Positions 16,238 to 25,057 of a stretch of 64,000 bases of DNA are shown piece by piece (within the stretch, counting starts at the first letter, position 1; each line of letters begins with the position of its first letter). A program made the position numbers and the translations under genes. The notes beneath the pieces are model-generated. The model was not told the DNA's origin. It was given only the letters and a program-made list of their open reading frames with translations, and searched no databases. This DNA comes from JAOUEA01 sp963821925 (GTDB lineage: Bacteria; Actinomycetota; UBA4738; HRBIN12): the NCBI GenBank assembly GCA_963821925.1, contig CAWGFO010000011.1, positions 62,001-126,000 of the forward strand, read 5' to 3'.

Positions 16238-16819
16238 GTGGAGGGCCGACCACTGGACGACCACGAGCTGGTCGCGCGCGCCCGTGACGGCGACGCGGAC
16301 GCGTTCGGCGCGCTCGTCGCGCGGCATCAGCAGGCCGCGTTCCGGGTCGCCTGGTTGATCGTGCGAGACCCCGGCGAGGCGGAGGACGCGGTGCAGGAGG
16401 CGTTCGTGAAGGCCTGGCGGGCGATGCCGCGGTTCCGCGCCGACGCGCCCTTCCGGCCGTGGATCCTGCGGATCGTCTCGAACGAGGCGAGGAACCGCGT
16501 GCGCTCGACCCGGCGGCGGGATGCGCTCACGCTCCGGGAGGCAGCCGCGGCCGGCGCGGGGGACGCGGCCCCGTCCCCCGAGGCCGCGGCGCTCTCGCGC
16601 GACGAGGCCGAGACGCTCACGCGCGCGCTCGACCGGCTCCCCGAGCGCGACCGAATGGTGATCGCCTACCGCTGGCTGCTCGACCTGAGCGAGGCCGAGA
16701 CCGCCGAGATCCTGGGTGTGCGGCTCGGCACCGTGAAGTCCCGGCTGTCGCGCGCCCTGCGTCGGCTCCGCGAAGAGCTCGGCGAGGGCGCCCGGACCGA
16801 ACCGGAGGCACGATCGTGA
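16238..16819 (+). CDS. ECF-type RNA polymerase sigma factor (second)
   Basis: A 193-residue ECF sigma factor with region 2 (Val-Gln-Glu-Ala-Phe-Val-Lys-Ala-Trp and Phe-Arg-Pro-Trp-Ile-Leu-Arg-Ile-Val-Ser-Asn-Glu-Ala) and region 4 (Glu-Ala-Glu-Thr-Ala-Glu-Ile-Leu-Gly-Val-Arg-Leu-Gly-Thr-Val-Lys-Ser-Arg-Leu-Ser-Arg-Ala). GTG at 16238 follows ACAGGAG by seven bases. The stop overlaps the start of the next gene (GTGA), which encodes a membrane protein in the anti-sigma position. It shares little outside the sigma domains with the factor at 13117, so the two are not a recent duplication. Confidence 0.88.
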   Translation: MEGRPLDDHELVARARDGDADAFGALVARHQQAAFRVAWLIVRDPGEAEDAVQEAFVKAWRAMPRFRADAPFRPWILRIVSNEARNRVRSTRRRDALTLREAAAAGAGDAAPSPEAAALSRDEAETLTRALDRLPERDRMVIAYRWLLDLSEAETAEILGVRLGTVKSRLSRALRRLREELGEGARTEPEARS

Positions 16820-17621
16820 GCGCCGACCGGCTCCGCAGGCTCGACGACGAGGCGCTCGCCGGGGCGATCCGCGCGGCCGGCGGCGATCTCCGCTGGCCCG
16901 CGACCCCCGACCTCGAGCCGGCGGTCCGTCGGTCGGTCGCCGGATCGAGGCCGCGCCCGGGCGTAGGCCCGGTCTGGCCCGCCCTCCCCCGCCGGCGGCG
17001 GCTCGTGGTGCTGCTCGCGGCGGCCCTGGTGCTCCTGGGGACGGCGGCGCTCGCTGCCAAGCTCGTGATCGATCTGGGCGCCGTCACGGTCACCACGATC
17101 CCGGGGCGGCCCACGGCCCTGCCAACGGACGCGATCACCGGGGACGATTTCGGGCCGCCCGGTCTCCGTCGAGGAGGCCGAGCGCCTGACCGGGCTCGCC
17201 GCGCGCGTCCCTGCGGCCCTCGGCCCGCCCGACCGACGTCTGGGCGGAGCAGGGATCGGTCGGCTTCGACCCGGGGGACACCGCCCCGTGGATCGCGATG
17301 GCCTGGGCTACGCGGGACGATCTCCCGCCGATCGCGGGCACGCTCCGCGGCGCGATCCTGTTCCAGTTCCGCGGCGACGCCGACGTGGCCGCCAAGGTCC
17401 TCTACGAGGACGCGGACTCGCTCCAGCAGGTGCGCCTCGGGACCGACCGCGCATTCTGGATCACGGGGCCGCACGCGTTCCGCGCGATCGTCGACGGCCG
17501 GCTCCGCGAGTATCGGGTCGACGGCGGCGTGCTGCTCTGGCAGGAGGAGGACGAGACTTTCCGGCTCGAGACCGCCCTCCCGCTCGCGGGCGCCCGGGCG
17601 ATCGCCGAAACGCTCCCCTGA
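16816..17621 (+). CDS. Putative membrane-bound anti-sigma factor, two frame breaks
   Basis: The gene starts at GTG 16816, overlapping the sigma gene. The first ~75 residues are cytoplasmic and lack the usual zinc motif; a transmembrane helix (Leu-Val-Val-Leu-Leu-Ala-Ala-Ala-Leu-Val-Leu-Leu-Gly) follows, then an extracytoplasmic domain. The reading frame moves by one base near 17161 (CCCGGTCTCC) and again near 17230 (CCCGACCGACG); with both corrected the domain reads Val-Ser-Val-Glu-Glu-Ala-Glu-Arg-Leu-Thr-Gly-Leu-Ala through Trp-Ala-Glu-Gln-Gly-Ser and Leu-Arg-Gly-Ala-Ile-Leu-Phe-Gln-Phe to 17621. Function is inferred from position and topology. Two close breaks make true decay possible, but both lie in G/C runs like other breaks in this window. 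Confidence 0.6.
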
Positions 17622-17694
17622 CCCCGGCGAGATCACGCACCGGGCTGAGGCTCCGGTCGTCTCGGCCCGTCTAGCGTCGCCGGCTCGTCCGGCC

Positions 17695-17700
17695 TACCCT
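17695..17700 (+). promoter_or_regulatory. Candidate -10 hexamer (TACCCT) of a leaderless promoter
   Basis: TACCCT is followed by eight bases and the ATG at 17709; no ribosome site is present, so the large regulator mRNA is probably leaderless. Confidence 0.45.
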
Positions 17701-17708
17701 TGCGCCAG

Positions 17709-20700
17709 ATGCGCTTCCTCGTTCTCGGTCCCCTCGAGGTCATGGACGACGGCGGTCAACCCCTTCAGATCGCCGGCGCGAAGGAACGCACCCTGCTCGC
17801 CCACCTGATCGCGAACGCGGATCGGGTCGTGCCGGCGGACGACCTGATCGACGAGCTGTGGGGGGAGAACCCTCCGCGGACAGCCGAGAGGACGCTTCGT
17901 TCGTACGTGTCCCGACTGCGCCGTTCCTTGGACCCCGAGCGTTCCACCGAGGCCGCGACCGAGACCCTCCGATCTCGGGGCGATGGATACGAGCTCATCG
18001 CCGACGGCCACCAGATCGACGCCGTCCGATTCGAGGCGCTCGCCGGCGAGGGACATCGGCTCCTCGGGGCTGGGAATCCCGACGACGCCGACCTCGTGCT
18101 CGAGGAGGCGCTGGATCTGTGGCGGGGCGCCGCGTACCAGGGATTCCGGTACACGGGCTTCGGAGGTTCGGAGGGCGAACGGCTCGAAGAGCTGAGGCGC
18201 GCGGCCATCGAGGATCGGATCGACGCCCGGCTGGCGAACGGCGATGCCGAGTCGCTCGTCGCCGACCTCGAAGGGATGGTGCGGGAGGAACCGCTCCGGG
18301 AGCGTCGATGGGGCCAGCTGATGCTCGCCCTCTATCGAGCCGGACGCCAGGCGGAGGCGCTCCGAGCGTTCACGCGCGCCCGTACCGTGCTGGTGGACGA
18401 ACTCGGCATCGAGCCGGGTCCTGACCTCCAACGGGTGCAAGCCGCGATCCTCGCTCATGACCCCGCACTGGATCGAGCGTTGCCGGGGCATCCGGAGTCC
18501 GTGCCCGGGGTCGACGTCTGCCCCTACAAGGGACTCGCGCGATACGAGACCGAGGATGCCGAGTTCTTCTTCGGCCGGGAGCACATGGTCGCCGAGGCGA
18601 TCGGACACCTCGTCGGAGGACGGTTCCTCGCACTCGTCGGTTCGTCCGGCAGTGGGAAGTCGTCGCTCCTGCGAGCCGGTCTGCTCCATGCTCTCCGGTC
18701 GGGTGGCCTGCCGGGCAGCGATCGGTGGTCGTACGCCGTGATCCGCCCCGGGAACCACCCGGCGGAGCAGCTGGATCGGGCGACGAGGGAGGTGCGTGAT
18801 GCGAGCCGCGCGGTGATCGCGGTCGATCAGTTCGAGGAGATCTTCACCGCAGGTGCTGACGACACCGAACGACAGGCCTTCCTCGACGCCCTGACGCGAA
18901 CCGTGCTCCAGCCCGAGGGCACGGTCACGATCGTGATCGCGATGCGGGCGGACTTCTACGGGCGATGTGCGAAGCATCGCGCGTTCGCCTCCCTGCTGGC
19001 GTCGGATCAGATCCTCGTCGGACCGATGGATGCAGAGGAGCTTCATCGCGCGATCGTGCGCCCGGCCGAGCATGCGGGACTCGCCGTCGAGGACGAGCTC
19101 GTCGACGTCCTCGTCGCGGACACCCTCGATCAACCGGGAGCGCTCCCGCTCCTGTCGACCGCCCTCCTCGAACTGTGGACCAGGCGACGGGAGCGCACCC
19201 TCTCCCTCGATGGGTATCTGCGCTCCGGCGGCGTGAAGGGAGCGGTCGCACGGTTGGCCGAAGACGCGTACGGGCGACTCGGTCGTACCGAGCAGGCCGC
19301 GGCGAAGCGGATCCTGCTTCGGTTGGCGACCACGGGCGAGGGATCCGAGACGGTGCGGCGCCGAGCACCCATCGAGGAGTTCGATCTGAGCAGCGACCGG
19401 ACGATGTCGGACGCGATGGCGGTCCTGGCCGACGCGCGCCTCGTCACGTTCTCCGACGGGACGGTCGAGGTCTCGCACGAAGCGCTCCTCCACGAATGGC
19501 CGCGGCTCCGCACCTGGCTCGAGGACGACGCGGACGGGCGCAAGCTCCATCGCCACATCACGGAGTCGACGCATACGTGGGACGAAGGGGGGCGTGATCC
19601 CGCCGATCTCTACCGGGGCGCTCGTTCGACCGCGGCGTGGGAGTGGGCCGAGACGCATGGAACGGATCTGAACGACCTCGAGCGCGCGTTCCTCCGAGCG
19701 AGCCACGCGGCGTCTGAGGGCGAGGCCATCCGGGCGCGTCGAACGAACCGGCGGCTGCGCGGCCTGCTCGTCGGCGTCGCGGTGCTGCTCGCGGCGTCGC
19801 TCGTGATCGGCGATCTGGCGCTCACGCAACGAGATCGAGCGACCGACGCGCTGACGCTCGCGGACACCGGACGTCTGGCCTCGTGGTCGCGACTCGAAGC
19901 CGATCCACAGCGGGCCCTGTTGATGGCGAGGGAAGCCGTGCACATCGACGAGTCGCCCGAAACCATGAGCGCGCTGTTCGCGGCCCTGGAACGCACGCCG
20001 GCGATCACCGACCGCATCTATCCCTCCGGCGACTCCTCACCTGCCGGAGGCGAGCGGCAATGGATCGCGATCTCTCACGACGGGAGCACGCTCGCGATCG
20101 GGGACGCCGGACCGACCGTCGAGTTCTTCGACGCCACGAAGCGCGTGCCTCTCGGCGGCGTCGACGTGGGATCGGGAACCGAACGTGCAGCGTTCAGCCC
20201 GGATGGGACGACCCTCGCCGTCGTGACGTCCGCCGGGGATCTCGTGCCGGTCGACGTCGCGGCCCGAACCGTGCGCGATCGCGTTCCGGCGGAGGCCACC
20301 ATCGACGCGATCGCGTTCGACCCCGGCGGCGGCGAGCTCCTCACCGCGGAGCACGACGGCGACCTGCGGGAGTACCTAGTGCCCCGCGACCCGGTCACGT
20401 TCGAGCCGGGCCGAAGGGTCCCCACGCCGGGGAAGGCGCACGCGACGTTCCCCACGATCGGCCCGCCGCTCTCGCTGTTCGCGATGGCGTTCGCGCCGGA
20501 TGGGTCGCTCGTGACGACCCGCTTCCGCGGTCCGACCGTGCTCTGGAGCCCTGACCTCACCACGGTTCGACGCTACGCGATCGGGGCGCAAGGGGTCGCC
20601 GTCAGCCAGGATGGCAGCGTCGCCGCCCTGCTCGAGAACAGTGACCCTCGCAACGAGGGGAACATCTCGTTCCTGAACCTTCGATCCGGCGAGGTGCGGA

Positions 20701-22010
20701 CCGGTTCGGGCGGTCATCACGGGCCGTACAAGACCCTGTACGAGGTCGTCGGGGCCGCCTTCACCCCCGACGGACGCTCCCTCGTCACGGTTGGGAACGA
20801 CTCGCGGCTCCTGACCTGGGACGTGGCGACCGCGTCCGTGCGAACGACGCTGTCGGAGACCGGCGATCTGCCGCTCCGCGGCCCGGTGCTCTCGGCCGAC
20901 GGCACGGCCGCGTACACGACCGACCGGAACCGAGACGTGATCGTGTGGGATCTGTCGGGCAGCCGCCGCCTCGATCGCCCGTTCACGGCGGGGACGGGGT
21001 TCCGGGAATGGCCGTGGTTCGCGATGAGCCCAGACGGCCGGCTGCTCGCGGTGCCCAGCTCGTCGAGGGACGGACCGCGCGACGGGATCTGGCTGATCGA
21101 CACCACGGACCTCCGCGTGATCCGTCGTATCCCGCAGAACCTGCACGGGAGCTCGACAGCGCTCGCGTTCAGCCCGGACGCGACGACGCTCGCGGTCGCC
21201 TCCTGGAGCGGCCGAAGCCACGTTCGGCTGTGGGACGTCGCCTCGGGGAGGATGACGGTGAGCCTGAAGGCGATGCCCGCCCAGCGTCTGGTCGCGATCG
21301 AGTTCAGCCCAGACGGGAGAACTCTGGTCGGCGGCGGCGGCCCCGATCGGGGATTGGTCGAGGTCTGGAGGCTGGGAGGTCCGAACCGGCCCGCCGACCG
21401 GATCCGGACGCCCGGTACCGTCGAGGATCTGGCGTTCACGCCGGACGGCTCGCGGCTCGTGATCTCGACGGGGTGGGCCGACGGCGGTTACTTCGTGGCC
21501 TGGGACACGGCCACGCAGAAGATCCTGAAGTCCGTGCCCGCCGACGACGTGGCCGTGTGGTCGGCCGACGTCTCGAACGACGGCCGGACCCTGATCACCG
21601 GCGGCGGAACCGCCATCGTTCGCCTCTGGGACCTGCCGACAGGAACGTCGCTGGGCGCGCCGCTGACCGCCCTCGTCGGGGCCGCCGACACCGTCGACCT
21701 GTCGCCCGACGGGAGCACCGCCGTCGGCGCGGACACGTCCGGCAACGTCCTGCTGTGGGACGTGCCGACCCGGTCGACGATCGGCGACCCGTTCCCGGGC
21801 CCCGCGGCCGGCCGGCCCGCTGCAGCGGCGTTCACCCCTGACGGCCGCCGCGTCGTGGTGGTCTCCGATACCGGCGCGGGGTGGGTTTGGGACGTCGATC
21901 CGTCGGACTGGCTCGAACGAGCGTGCGCGGTCGCCGGACGGAGCTTCACCCTGCAGGAGTGGCAGGAGCTCCTGCCGGGCAGGCCGTACCACGCGACCTG
22001 CGGTCCTTGA
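17709..22010 (+). CDS. SARP/BTAD transcriptional regulator fused to STAND NTPase and WD40 propellers
   Basis: A 1433-residue modular regulator. Residues ~1-95 form an OmpR-type winged helix, ~100-245 the bacterial transcriptional activator domain (ending Glu-Leu-Gly-Ile-Glu-Pro-Gly-Pro-Asp-Leu-Gln), as in AfsR/SARP proteins. After a linker, Cys-Pro-Tyr-Lys-Gly-Leu-Ala-Arg-Tyr-Glu marks a novel-STAND NTPase with Walker A Gly-Ser-Ser-Gly-Ser-Gly-Lys-Ser-Ser near 311-319 and a Walker B-like Val-Ile-Ala-Val-Asp-Gln-Phe-Glu-Glu near 370-378. A hydrophobic segment at ~684-705 could be a transmembrane helix. From ~765 to 1400 there are WD40-like repeats (Phe-Ser-Pro-Asp-Gly-x-Thr-Leu...Leu-Trp-Asp), probably two propellers. 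It should sense a ligand through the propellers, oligomerise with NTP and activate genes. ATG 17709 was preferred to the TTG at 17700. Confidence 0.88.
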   Translation: MRFLVLGPLEVMDDGGQPLQIAGAKERTLLAHLIANADRVVPADDLIDELWGENPPRTAERTLRSYVSRLRRSLDPERSTEAATETLRSRGDGYELIADGHQIDAVRFEALAGEGHRLLGAGNPDDADLVLEEALDLWRGAAYQGFRYTGFGGSEGERLEELRRAAIEDRIDARLANGDAESLVADLEGMVREEPLRERRWGQLMLALYRAGRQAEALRAFTRARTVLVDELGIEPGPDLQRVQAAILAHDPALDRALPGHPESVPGVDVCPYKGLARYETEDAEFFFGREHMVAEAIGHLVGGRFLALVGSSGSGKSSLLRAGLLHALRSGGLPGSDRWSYAVIRPGNHPAEQLDRATREVRDASRAVIAVDQFEEIFTAGADDTERQAFLDALTRTVLQPEGTVTIVIAMRADFYGRCAKHRAFASLLASDQILVGPMDAEELHRAIVRPAEHAGLAVEDELVDVLVADTLDQPGALPLLSTALLELWTRRRERTLSLDGYLRSGGVKGAVARLAEDAYGRLGRTEQAAAKRILLRLATTGEGSETVRRRAPIEEFDLSSDRTMSDAMAVLADARLVTFSDGTVEVSHEALLHEWPRLRTWLEDDADGRKLHRHITESTHTWDEGGRDPADLYRGARSTAAWEWAETHGTDLNDLERAFLRASHAASEGEAIRARRTNRRLRGLLVGVAVLLAASLVIGDLALTQRDRATDALTLADTGRLASWSRLEADPQRALLMAREAVHIDESPETMSALFAALERTPAITDRIYPSGDSSPAGGERQWIAISHDGSTLAIGDAGPTVEFFDATKRVPLGGVDVGSGTERAAFSPDGTTLAVVTSAGDLVPVDVAARTVRDRVPAEATIDAIAFDPGGGELLTAEHDGDLREYLVPRDPVTFEPGRRVPTPGKAHATFPTIGPPLSLFAMAFAPDGSLVTTRFRGPTVLWSPDLTTVRRYAIGAQGVAVSQDGSVAALLENSDPRNEGNISFLNLRSGEVRTGSGGHHGPYKTLYEVVGAAFTPDGRSLVTVGNDSRLLTWDVATASVRTTLSETGDLPLRGPVLSADGTAAYTTDRNRDVIVWDLSGSRRLDRPFTAGTGFREWPWFAMSPDGRLLAVPSSSRDGPRDGIWLIDTTDLRVIRRIPQNLHGSSTALAFSPDATTLAVASWSGRSHVRLWDVASGRMTVSLKAMPAQRLVAIEFSPDGRTLVGGGGPDRGLVEVWRLGGPNRPADRIRTPGTVEDLAFTPDGSRLVISTGWADGGYFVAWDTATQKILKSVPADDVAVWSADVSNDGRTLITGGGTAIVRLWDLPTGTSLGAPLTALVGAADTVDLSPDGSTAVGADTSGNVLLWDVPTRSTIGDPFPGPAAGRPAAAAFTPDGRRVVVVSDTGAGWVWDVDPSDWLERACAVAGRSFTLQEWQELLPGRPYHATCGP

Positions 22011-22120
22011 CGGACCTCGCAGCGTTTCCGCAACGGTTCCGCATGCGTCCCGCAACGCGCCGGGAGCAGCCTCCTCGAACGGAGCGGGCGACGGTCCCGC
22101 CCGAGGGAAGGAGGGTGGTC

Positions 22121-22372
22121 ATGGCTACCCAGGTGATCGGAGCGGTGCGGCGCTCACGCAGAGGCGTCGCCCTCATCGTCGTGGCGTTGGCGTTCGCGGT
22201 CGCGGTGTTGGTGGCGCAGGCGAGCTCGATCTGGTCGTCCGAGACGGGCTCGCACGGCCGGCCCGTGCAGGTGTCCCTGAGCCCCCGGGTCTCCGGGACG
22301 TTCGCCCACATCCCACCGAATTGCCGGCCCAAGTACGGCTGCTGGGATGCTACGACCTCGGGGCGTCCATAG
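22121..22372 (+). CDS. Small single-span membrane protein of unknown function
   Basis: An 83-residue protein starting at ATG 22121 behind a strong GGAAGGAGG site. A basic N-terminus (Arg-Arg-Ser-Arg-Arg) is followed by one hydrophobic helix at residues ~15-33, then a hydrophilic C-terminus containing two cysteines (Asn-Cys-Arg-Pro-Lys-Tyr-Gly-Cys-Trp), likely outside the membrane. I do not recognise the family. It sits between the large SARP regulator and a blue-copper protein gene and may be exported with the latter. The good ribosome site and signal-like start support a real gene despite its size. Confidence 0.5.
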   Translation: MATQVIGAVRRSRRGVALIVVALAFAVAVLVAQASSIWSSETGSHGRPVQVSLSPRVSGTFAHIPPNCRPKYGCWDATTSGRP

Positions 22373-22516
22373 GCTCGCGGTGGCGGCACGCCGGGCGACG
22401 GGTCCACACAGGTCCGGCGTATCGGTGGGAAGGACGCGCCGCGCGCCGTCGGCGGCCCTCTCGGGAACCATTCCGCGTCGGACGGTGTATCCGAGGCGAC
22501 GTCGGAAGGAGGACCC

Positions 22517-23067
22517 ATGCACCTACGGAGGATCGTCGTGACCGCCGGGGCAGCGATCGCCCTGGCGCTGCTCGGGCCCGTCGCCGGGAACGCCTGGGGC
22601 GGCGGGGGGTGTCACCGGGCGGGCACCGGCGTGACCGAGACGACCGGCACCACGGTGGCGATGGTCGACGCGTGCTTCACGCCGACGGTCCTGCACGTGG
22701 CGCCCGGTGACTCGGTCACGTTCGTGAATCGCGACCCGATGGTGCACAACGTCACGGCGAACGACTGGGGTCATTGGGACGACATGTACGAAGGCGACCG
22801 GTTCACGACGTCGTTCGACGACGAAGGCATCTTCCCGTTCGCCTGCTCGTACCACCCCGGGATGTCGGGCGCGTCGTCGTGGGAGACGGCGGCACCGGCG
22901 ACACGGCCCCGGTGGCGGCCGCGGCCGTCGCCGAGGATCCTCCGAGCAGCGGCGGAGCCGGGTGGCTCGCGCCCGGCATCGGCGGCGTGGCGATCGGACT
23001 GGCCTGCGGGTACGCGCTCGCGCGGCGCCGCCGGCGCGACCCGGTGTCCGCTCCGGTTCGCGCCTAG
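22517..23067 (+). CDS. Membrane-anchored blue-copper (plastocyanin-like) protein, one frame break
   Basis: The protein has a signal peptide (residues 1-25, ending Gly-Asn-Ala-Trp), a cupredoxin domain with the four type-1 copper ligands His (Met-Val-His-Asn-Val), Cys, His and Met (Ala-Cys-Ser-Tyr-His-Pro-Gly-Met), and, after a frame change near 22872, a low-complexity linker, one transmembrane helix (Ile-Gly-Gly-Val-Ala-Ile-Gly-Leu-Ala-Cys-Gly) and a basic C-terminal anchor ending at 23067. Restoring one missing base in the GGCGCGTCGTC tract gives Ser-Gly-Ala-Val-Val-Val-Gly-Asp. It probably carries electrons outside the membrane. Strong GGAAGGAGG before the ATG. Confidence 0.78.
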
Positions 23068-23068
23068 C

Positions 23069-24172
23069 TCAGACGGGGACCGCCATGCCGGCCTGCTGCA
23101 TCGCCAGTTCGAAGTCGTGCCGGTTCGAGACGGCCTTGAAGGCCGCGTCCACGGTGATCTTCCCGTCCTGCAGGAGCTTCAGCATCCACTGATCGAACGT
23201 GACCATGCCGTAGTAGCCGCCGTCGGCGATCACGTCCTTCAGCTCGTGCGTCTTGTCGGGGTCGGCGATCCGCTCCGCCACGCGGCCGTTGTTGATCAGG
23301 ATCTCGAGGCCCGGCGTGCGCCCGCCGTCGATCGTCGGGACGAGCCGCTGGCAGATGATGCCGCGGAGCGTCCCGGCCAGGGCCAGCCGAACCTGCTTCT
23401 GCTGGTGCGGCGGGAAGAAGTCGATCACCCGGTTCACGGTCTCGGTGGCGTCCACCGTATGCAGCGTCGACATCACGAGGTGGCCGGTCTCGGCCGCCGC
23501 GATCGCGGCGCGCACGGTCTCGGTGTCGCGCATCTCGCCGATCAGGATCACGTCGGGGTCCTGGCGCATCGCCGCCCGCAGCGCGACGAGGAAGTCGTTC
23601 GTGTCGTTCCCGACCTCGCGCTGGTTGATCGACGCCACGTCGTCCTTGTGCAGCACCTCGATCGGATCCTCGATCGTGACGATATGCACCGGCTTCGTCT
23701 TGTTGATGTAGTCGATCATCGCCGCGAGGGTCGTGGTCTTGCCCGAACCGGTGGGCCCGGTCACGAGGATCAGGCCGCGGTGCTCGTCGGCGATCGTGCG
23801 GATCGCGTCGGGCAGGCCGATCTCCTCGAACGAGGGGCCTCCGAAGCGGAGCTTCCGCAGGACCATGCTGATCGACCCGCGCTGCTTGAACACGTTGACG
23901 CGGAACCGACCCACGTGGGGGATCGAGTACGCGAAGTCCACCTCGCCGGCATCGTCGAACTTCGCGACGCGGTCCACGGGGATGATGGCGACCGCGATCG
24001 CCTCGGCCTCCTCGTTCGAGAGCGGCTCGCGTTCGAGTCGATGCAGCCCTTCGGGGAGCCGGAGCATCGGCGGCGAGCCGACCTTCACGTGCAGGTCGGA
24101 GCCCTCGCCGTGCATCAGCTCGGTGAGCCAGCCGTTGAACTCGTCCACGATCGTCGACGCCGCAGTGTCCAT
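23069..24172 (-). CDS. pilT: PilT-type twitching/retraction ATPase
   Basis: A 367-residue secretion-superfamily hexameric ATPase. Walker A Gly-Pro-Thr-Gly-Ser-Gly-Lys-Thr-Thr is at residues 139-147; the Asp box (Val-Thr-Ile-Glu-Asp-Pro-Ile-Glu), Walker B (Leu-Ile-Gly-Glu-Met-Arg-Asp-Thr-Glu-Thr) and His box (Ser-Thr-Leu-His-Thr) are intact, as is the PilT-specific C-terminus region. It normally powers retraction of type IV pili. No other pilus gene is present here. ATG 24172 was chosen over an upstream ATG at 24238 because GAGAGGGAA precedes it and it matches the family N-terminus. The stop lies one base from the convergent copper-protein stop. Confidence 0.88.
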   Translation of the reverse strand: MDTAASTIVDEFNGWLTELMHGEGSDLHVKVGSPPMLRLPEGLHRLEREPLSNEEAEAIAVAIIPVDRVAKFDDAGEVDFAYSIPHVGRFRVNVFKQRGSISMVLRKLRFGGPSFEEIGLPDAIRTIADEHRGLILVTGPTGSGKTTTLAAMIDYINKTKPVHIVTIEDPIEVLHKDDVASINQREVGNDTNDFLVALRAAMRQDPDVILIGEMRDTETVRAAIAAAETGHLVMSTLHTVDATETVNRVIDFFPPHQQKQVRLALAGTLRGIICQRLVPTIDGGRTPGLEILINNGRVAERIADPDKTHELKDVIADGGYYGMVTFDQWMLKLLQDGKITVDAAFKAVSNRHDFELAMQQAGMAVPV

Positions 24173-24321
24173 CTGTCCGGTTCCCTCTCGATCCGACCCG
24201 GGGCCGCGCCGGGCGCGGCGGCCACACACGCTTCCCATCGGCCGGGTCGGCCGGCAACTTCAGTCCGCGTACGCAAGTACGACCGGATCCCCCGCCGACG
24301 TGCGTACGTATCGCGGCGCGG

Positions 24322-25005
24322 TCACTCGACGCGCGCGACGAGCGAGCACGCCGAGGTACGTTCCACCGCAGCCTGGAACGCGACCAGGCGCATCGCCGGA
24401 CGGGAGGCGTCGAGCATCCCCTCGAGCAACCCGAGATGGACGGCGCAGACGAGCTCGCGATGCTCGTCGAGGAGATCACGGAACGGGCAGTCGCGCAGCG
24501 AGATCTCGACCGTGCGCGAGCTCCGCCGCCGGAACCGTGGTTCGAACCCCGCGTCGGCGAGCGCGCCTTGGAGCACCGCGAGGTTCGGGCCCACGTGGCG
24601 CCGGGCGCCCGGCCGCGGGGCGTTGCGGCCCACGAGGTAGGCGCCCCAGTCGTGAGCGAGGGCGGTCGCGCGGTCGCGCTGGCGGGCGCTCCCCGACAGG
24701 CTCGCCAGGATGTCGGCGAGGAGCCGGTAGTCGCGGCCCTCGCGCTCCTCGCGGTCGATCGCGGTGTAGAGCGTCTGCGGACGGCCCACCGCGGCCTCGC
24801 CGGCGCGCCGGCTGTCGGAGGCGACGAGCCCGGCCTCCTCGAGCCGGCGGAGGTGCGGCCGGATCGTGTTCGGGTGCAGGGAGAGGCGGGCGGCGAGCTC
24901 GCGCACCGAGACGGCCCGGCCCGACAGCCGCAGGTACCGGTAGAGCCGGTAGCGGGTGTCGTCGGCCAGGGCCTTGTGCACCTCGAGCGGCGCGGGCTCA
25001 GGCAT
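24322..25005 (-). CDS. SufR-like winged-helix regulator with Fe-S-type cysteines
   Basis: A 227-residue ArsR/DeoR-like regulator. Residues ~10-85 form a winged helix (Leu-Ala-Asp-Asp-Thr-Arg-Tyr-Arg-Leu-Tyr, then Leu-Ser-Leu-His-Pro-Asn-Thr-Ile-Arg-Pro-His-Leu-Arg-Arg-Leu). The C-terminal domain holds exactly three cysteines, Cys173, Cys187 and Cys220, with order and spacing resembling the cluster ligands of the Fe-S-sensing repressor SufR (the first within Asp-Cys-Pro-Phe-Arg-Asp-Leu-Leu). The gene is divergent from an Mrp/NBP35 Fe-S carrier and shares with it a palindrome at 25034-25049. A GGAGGGAG site precedes the ATG. I infer autorepression and control of Fe-S genes; other ArsR-type sensors remain possible. 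Confidence 0.72.
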   Translation of the reverse strand: MPEPAPLEVHKALADDTRYRLYRYLRLSGRAVSVRELAARLSLHPNTIRPHLRRLEEAGLVASDSRRAGEAAVGRPQTLYTAIDREEREGRDYRLLADILASLSGSARQRDRATALAHDWGAYLVGRNAPRPGARRHVGPNLAVLQGALADAGFEPRFRRRSSRTVEISLRDCPFRDLLDEHRELVCAVHLGLLEGMLDASRPAMRLVAFQAAVERTSACSLVARVE

Positions 25006-25020
25006 CGGCTCCCTCCGTCG

Positions 25021-25026
25021 TAGACT
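25021..25026 (+). promoter_or_regulatory. Candidate -10 (TAGACT) of the mrp promoter
   Basis: TAGACT ends seven bases before the palindrome core at 25034, which places the expected transcription start at the edge of the operator. Confidence 0.45.
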
Positions 25027-25033
25027 GGGTTTC

Positions 25034-25049
25034 CACGGTGTAGACCGTG
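25034..25049. promoter_or_regulatory. Palindromic operator CACGGT-N4-ACCGTG
   Basis: A perfect inverted repeat lies between the divergent SufR-like regulator and mrp genes. The 20-base context at 25031-25050 matches 18 of 20 bases upstream of the ferredoxin gene (57978-57997). It is flanked symmetrically by TAGACT (plus strand) and TAAGCT (minus strand), 7 and 8 bases away, so a bound dimer would cover both transcription starts. Confidence 0.65.
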
Positions 25050-25057
25050 CTAACGAG

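Noticed and set aside
17694..19943. A 749-codon minus-strand open frame opposite the SARP/STAND gene
   Set aside because: It mirrors the coding frame of the regulator and lacks any recognisable domain.
24181..24321. Repeated CGTACG/GTACG motifs between pilT and the SufR-like gene
   Set aside because: The copies are short, irregularly spaced and common in this base composition; no promoter or operator structure is evident.
24525..24560. A GGTTCGAACCCC sequence resembling a tRNA T-loop
   Set aside because: It lies inside the SufR-like coding region and no acceptor, D or anticodon stem can be formed around it. The similar GGTTCGAACC near 13798 also lacks the other arms.
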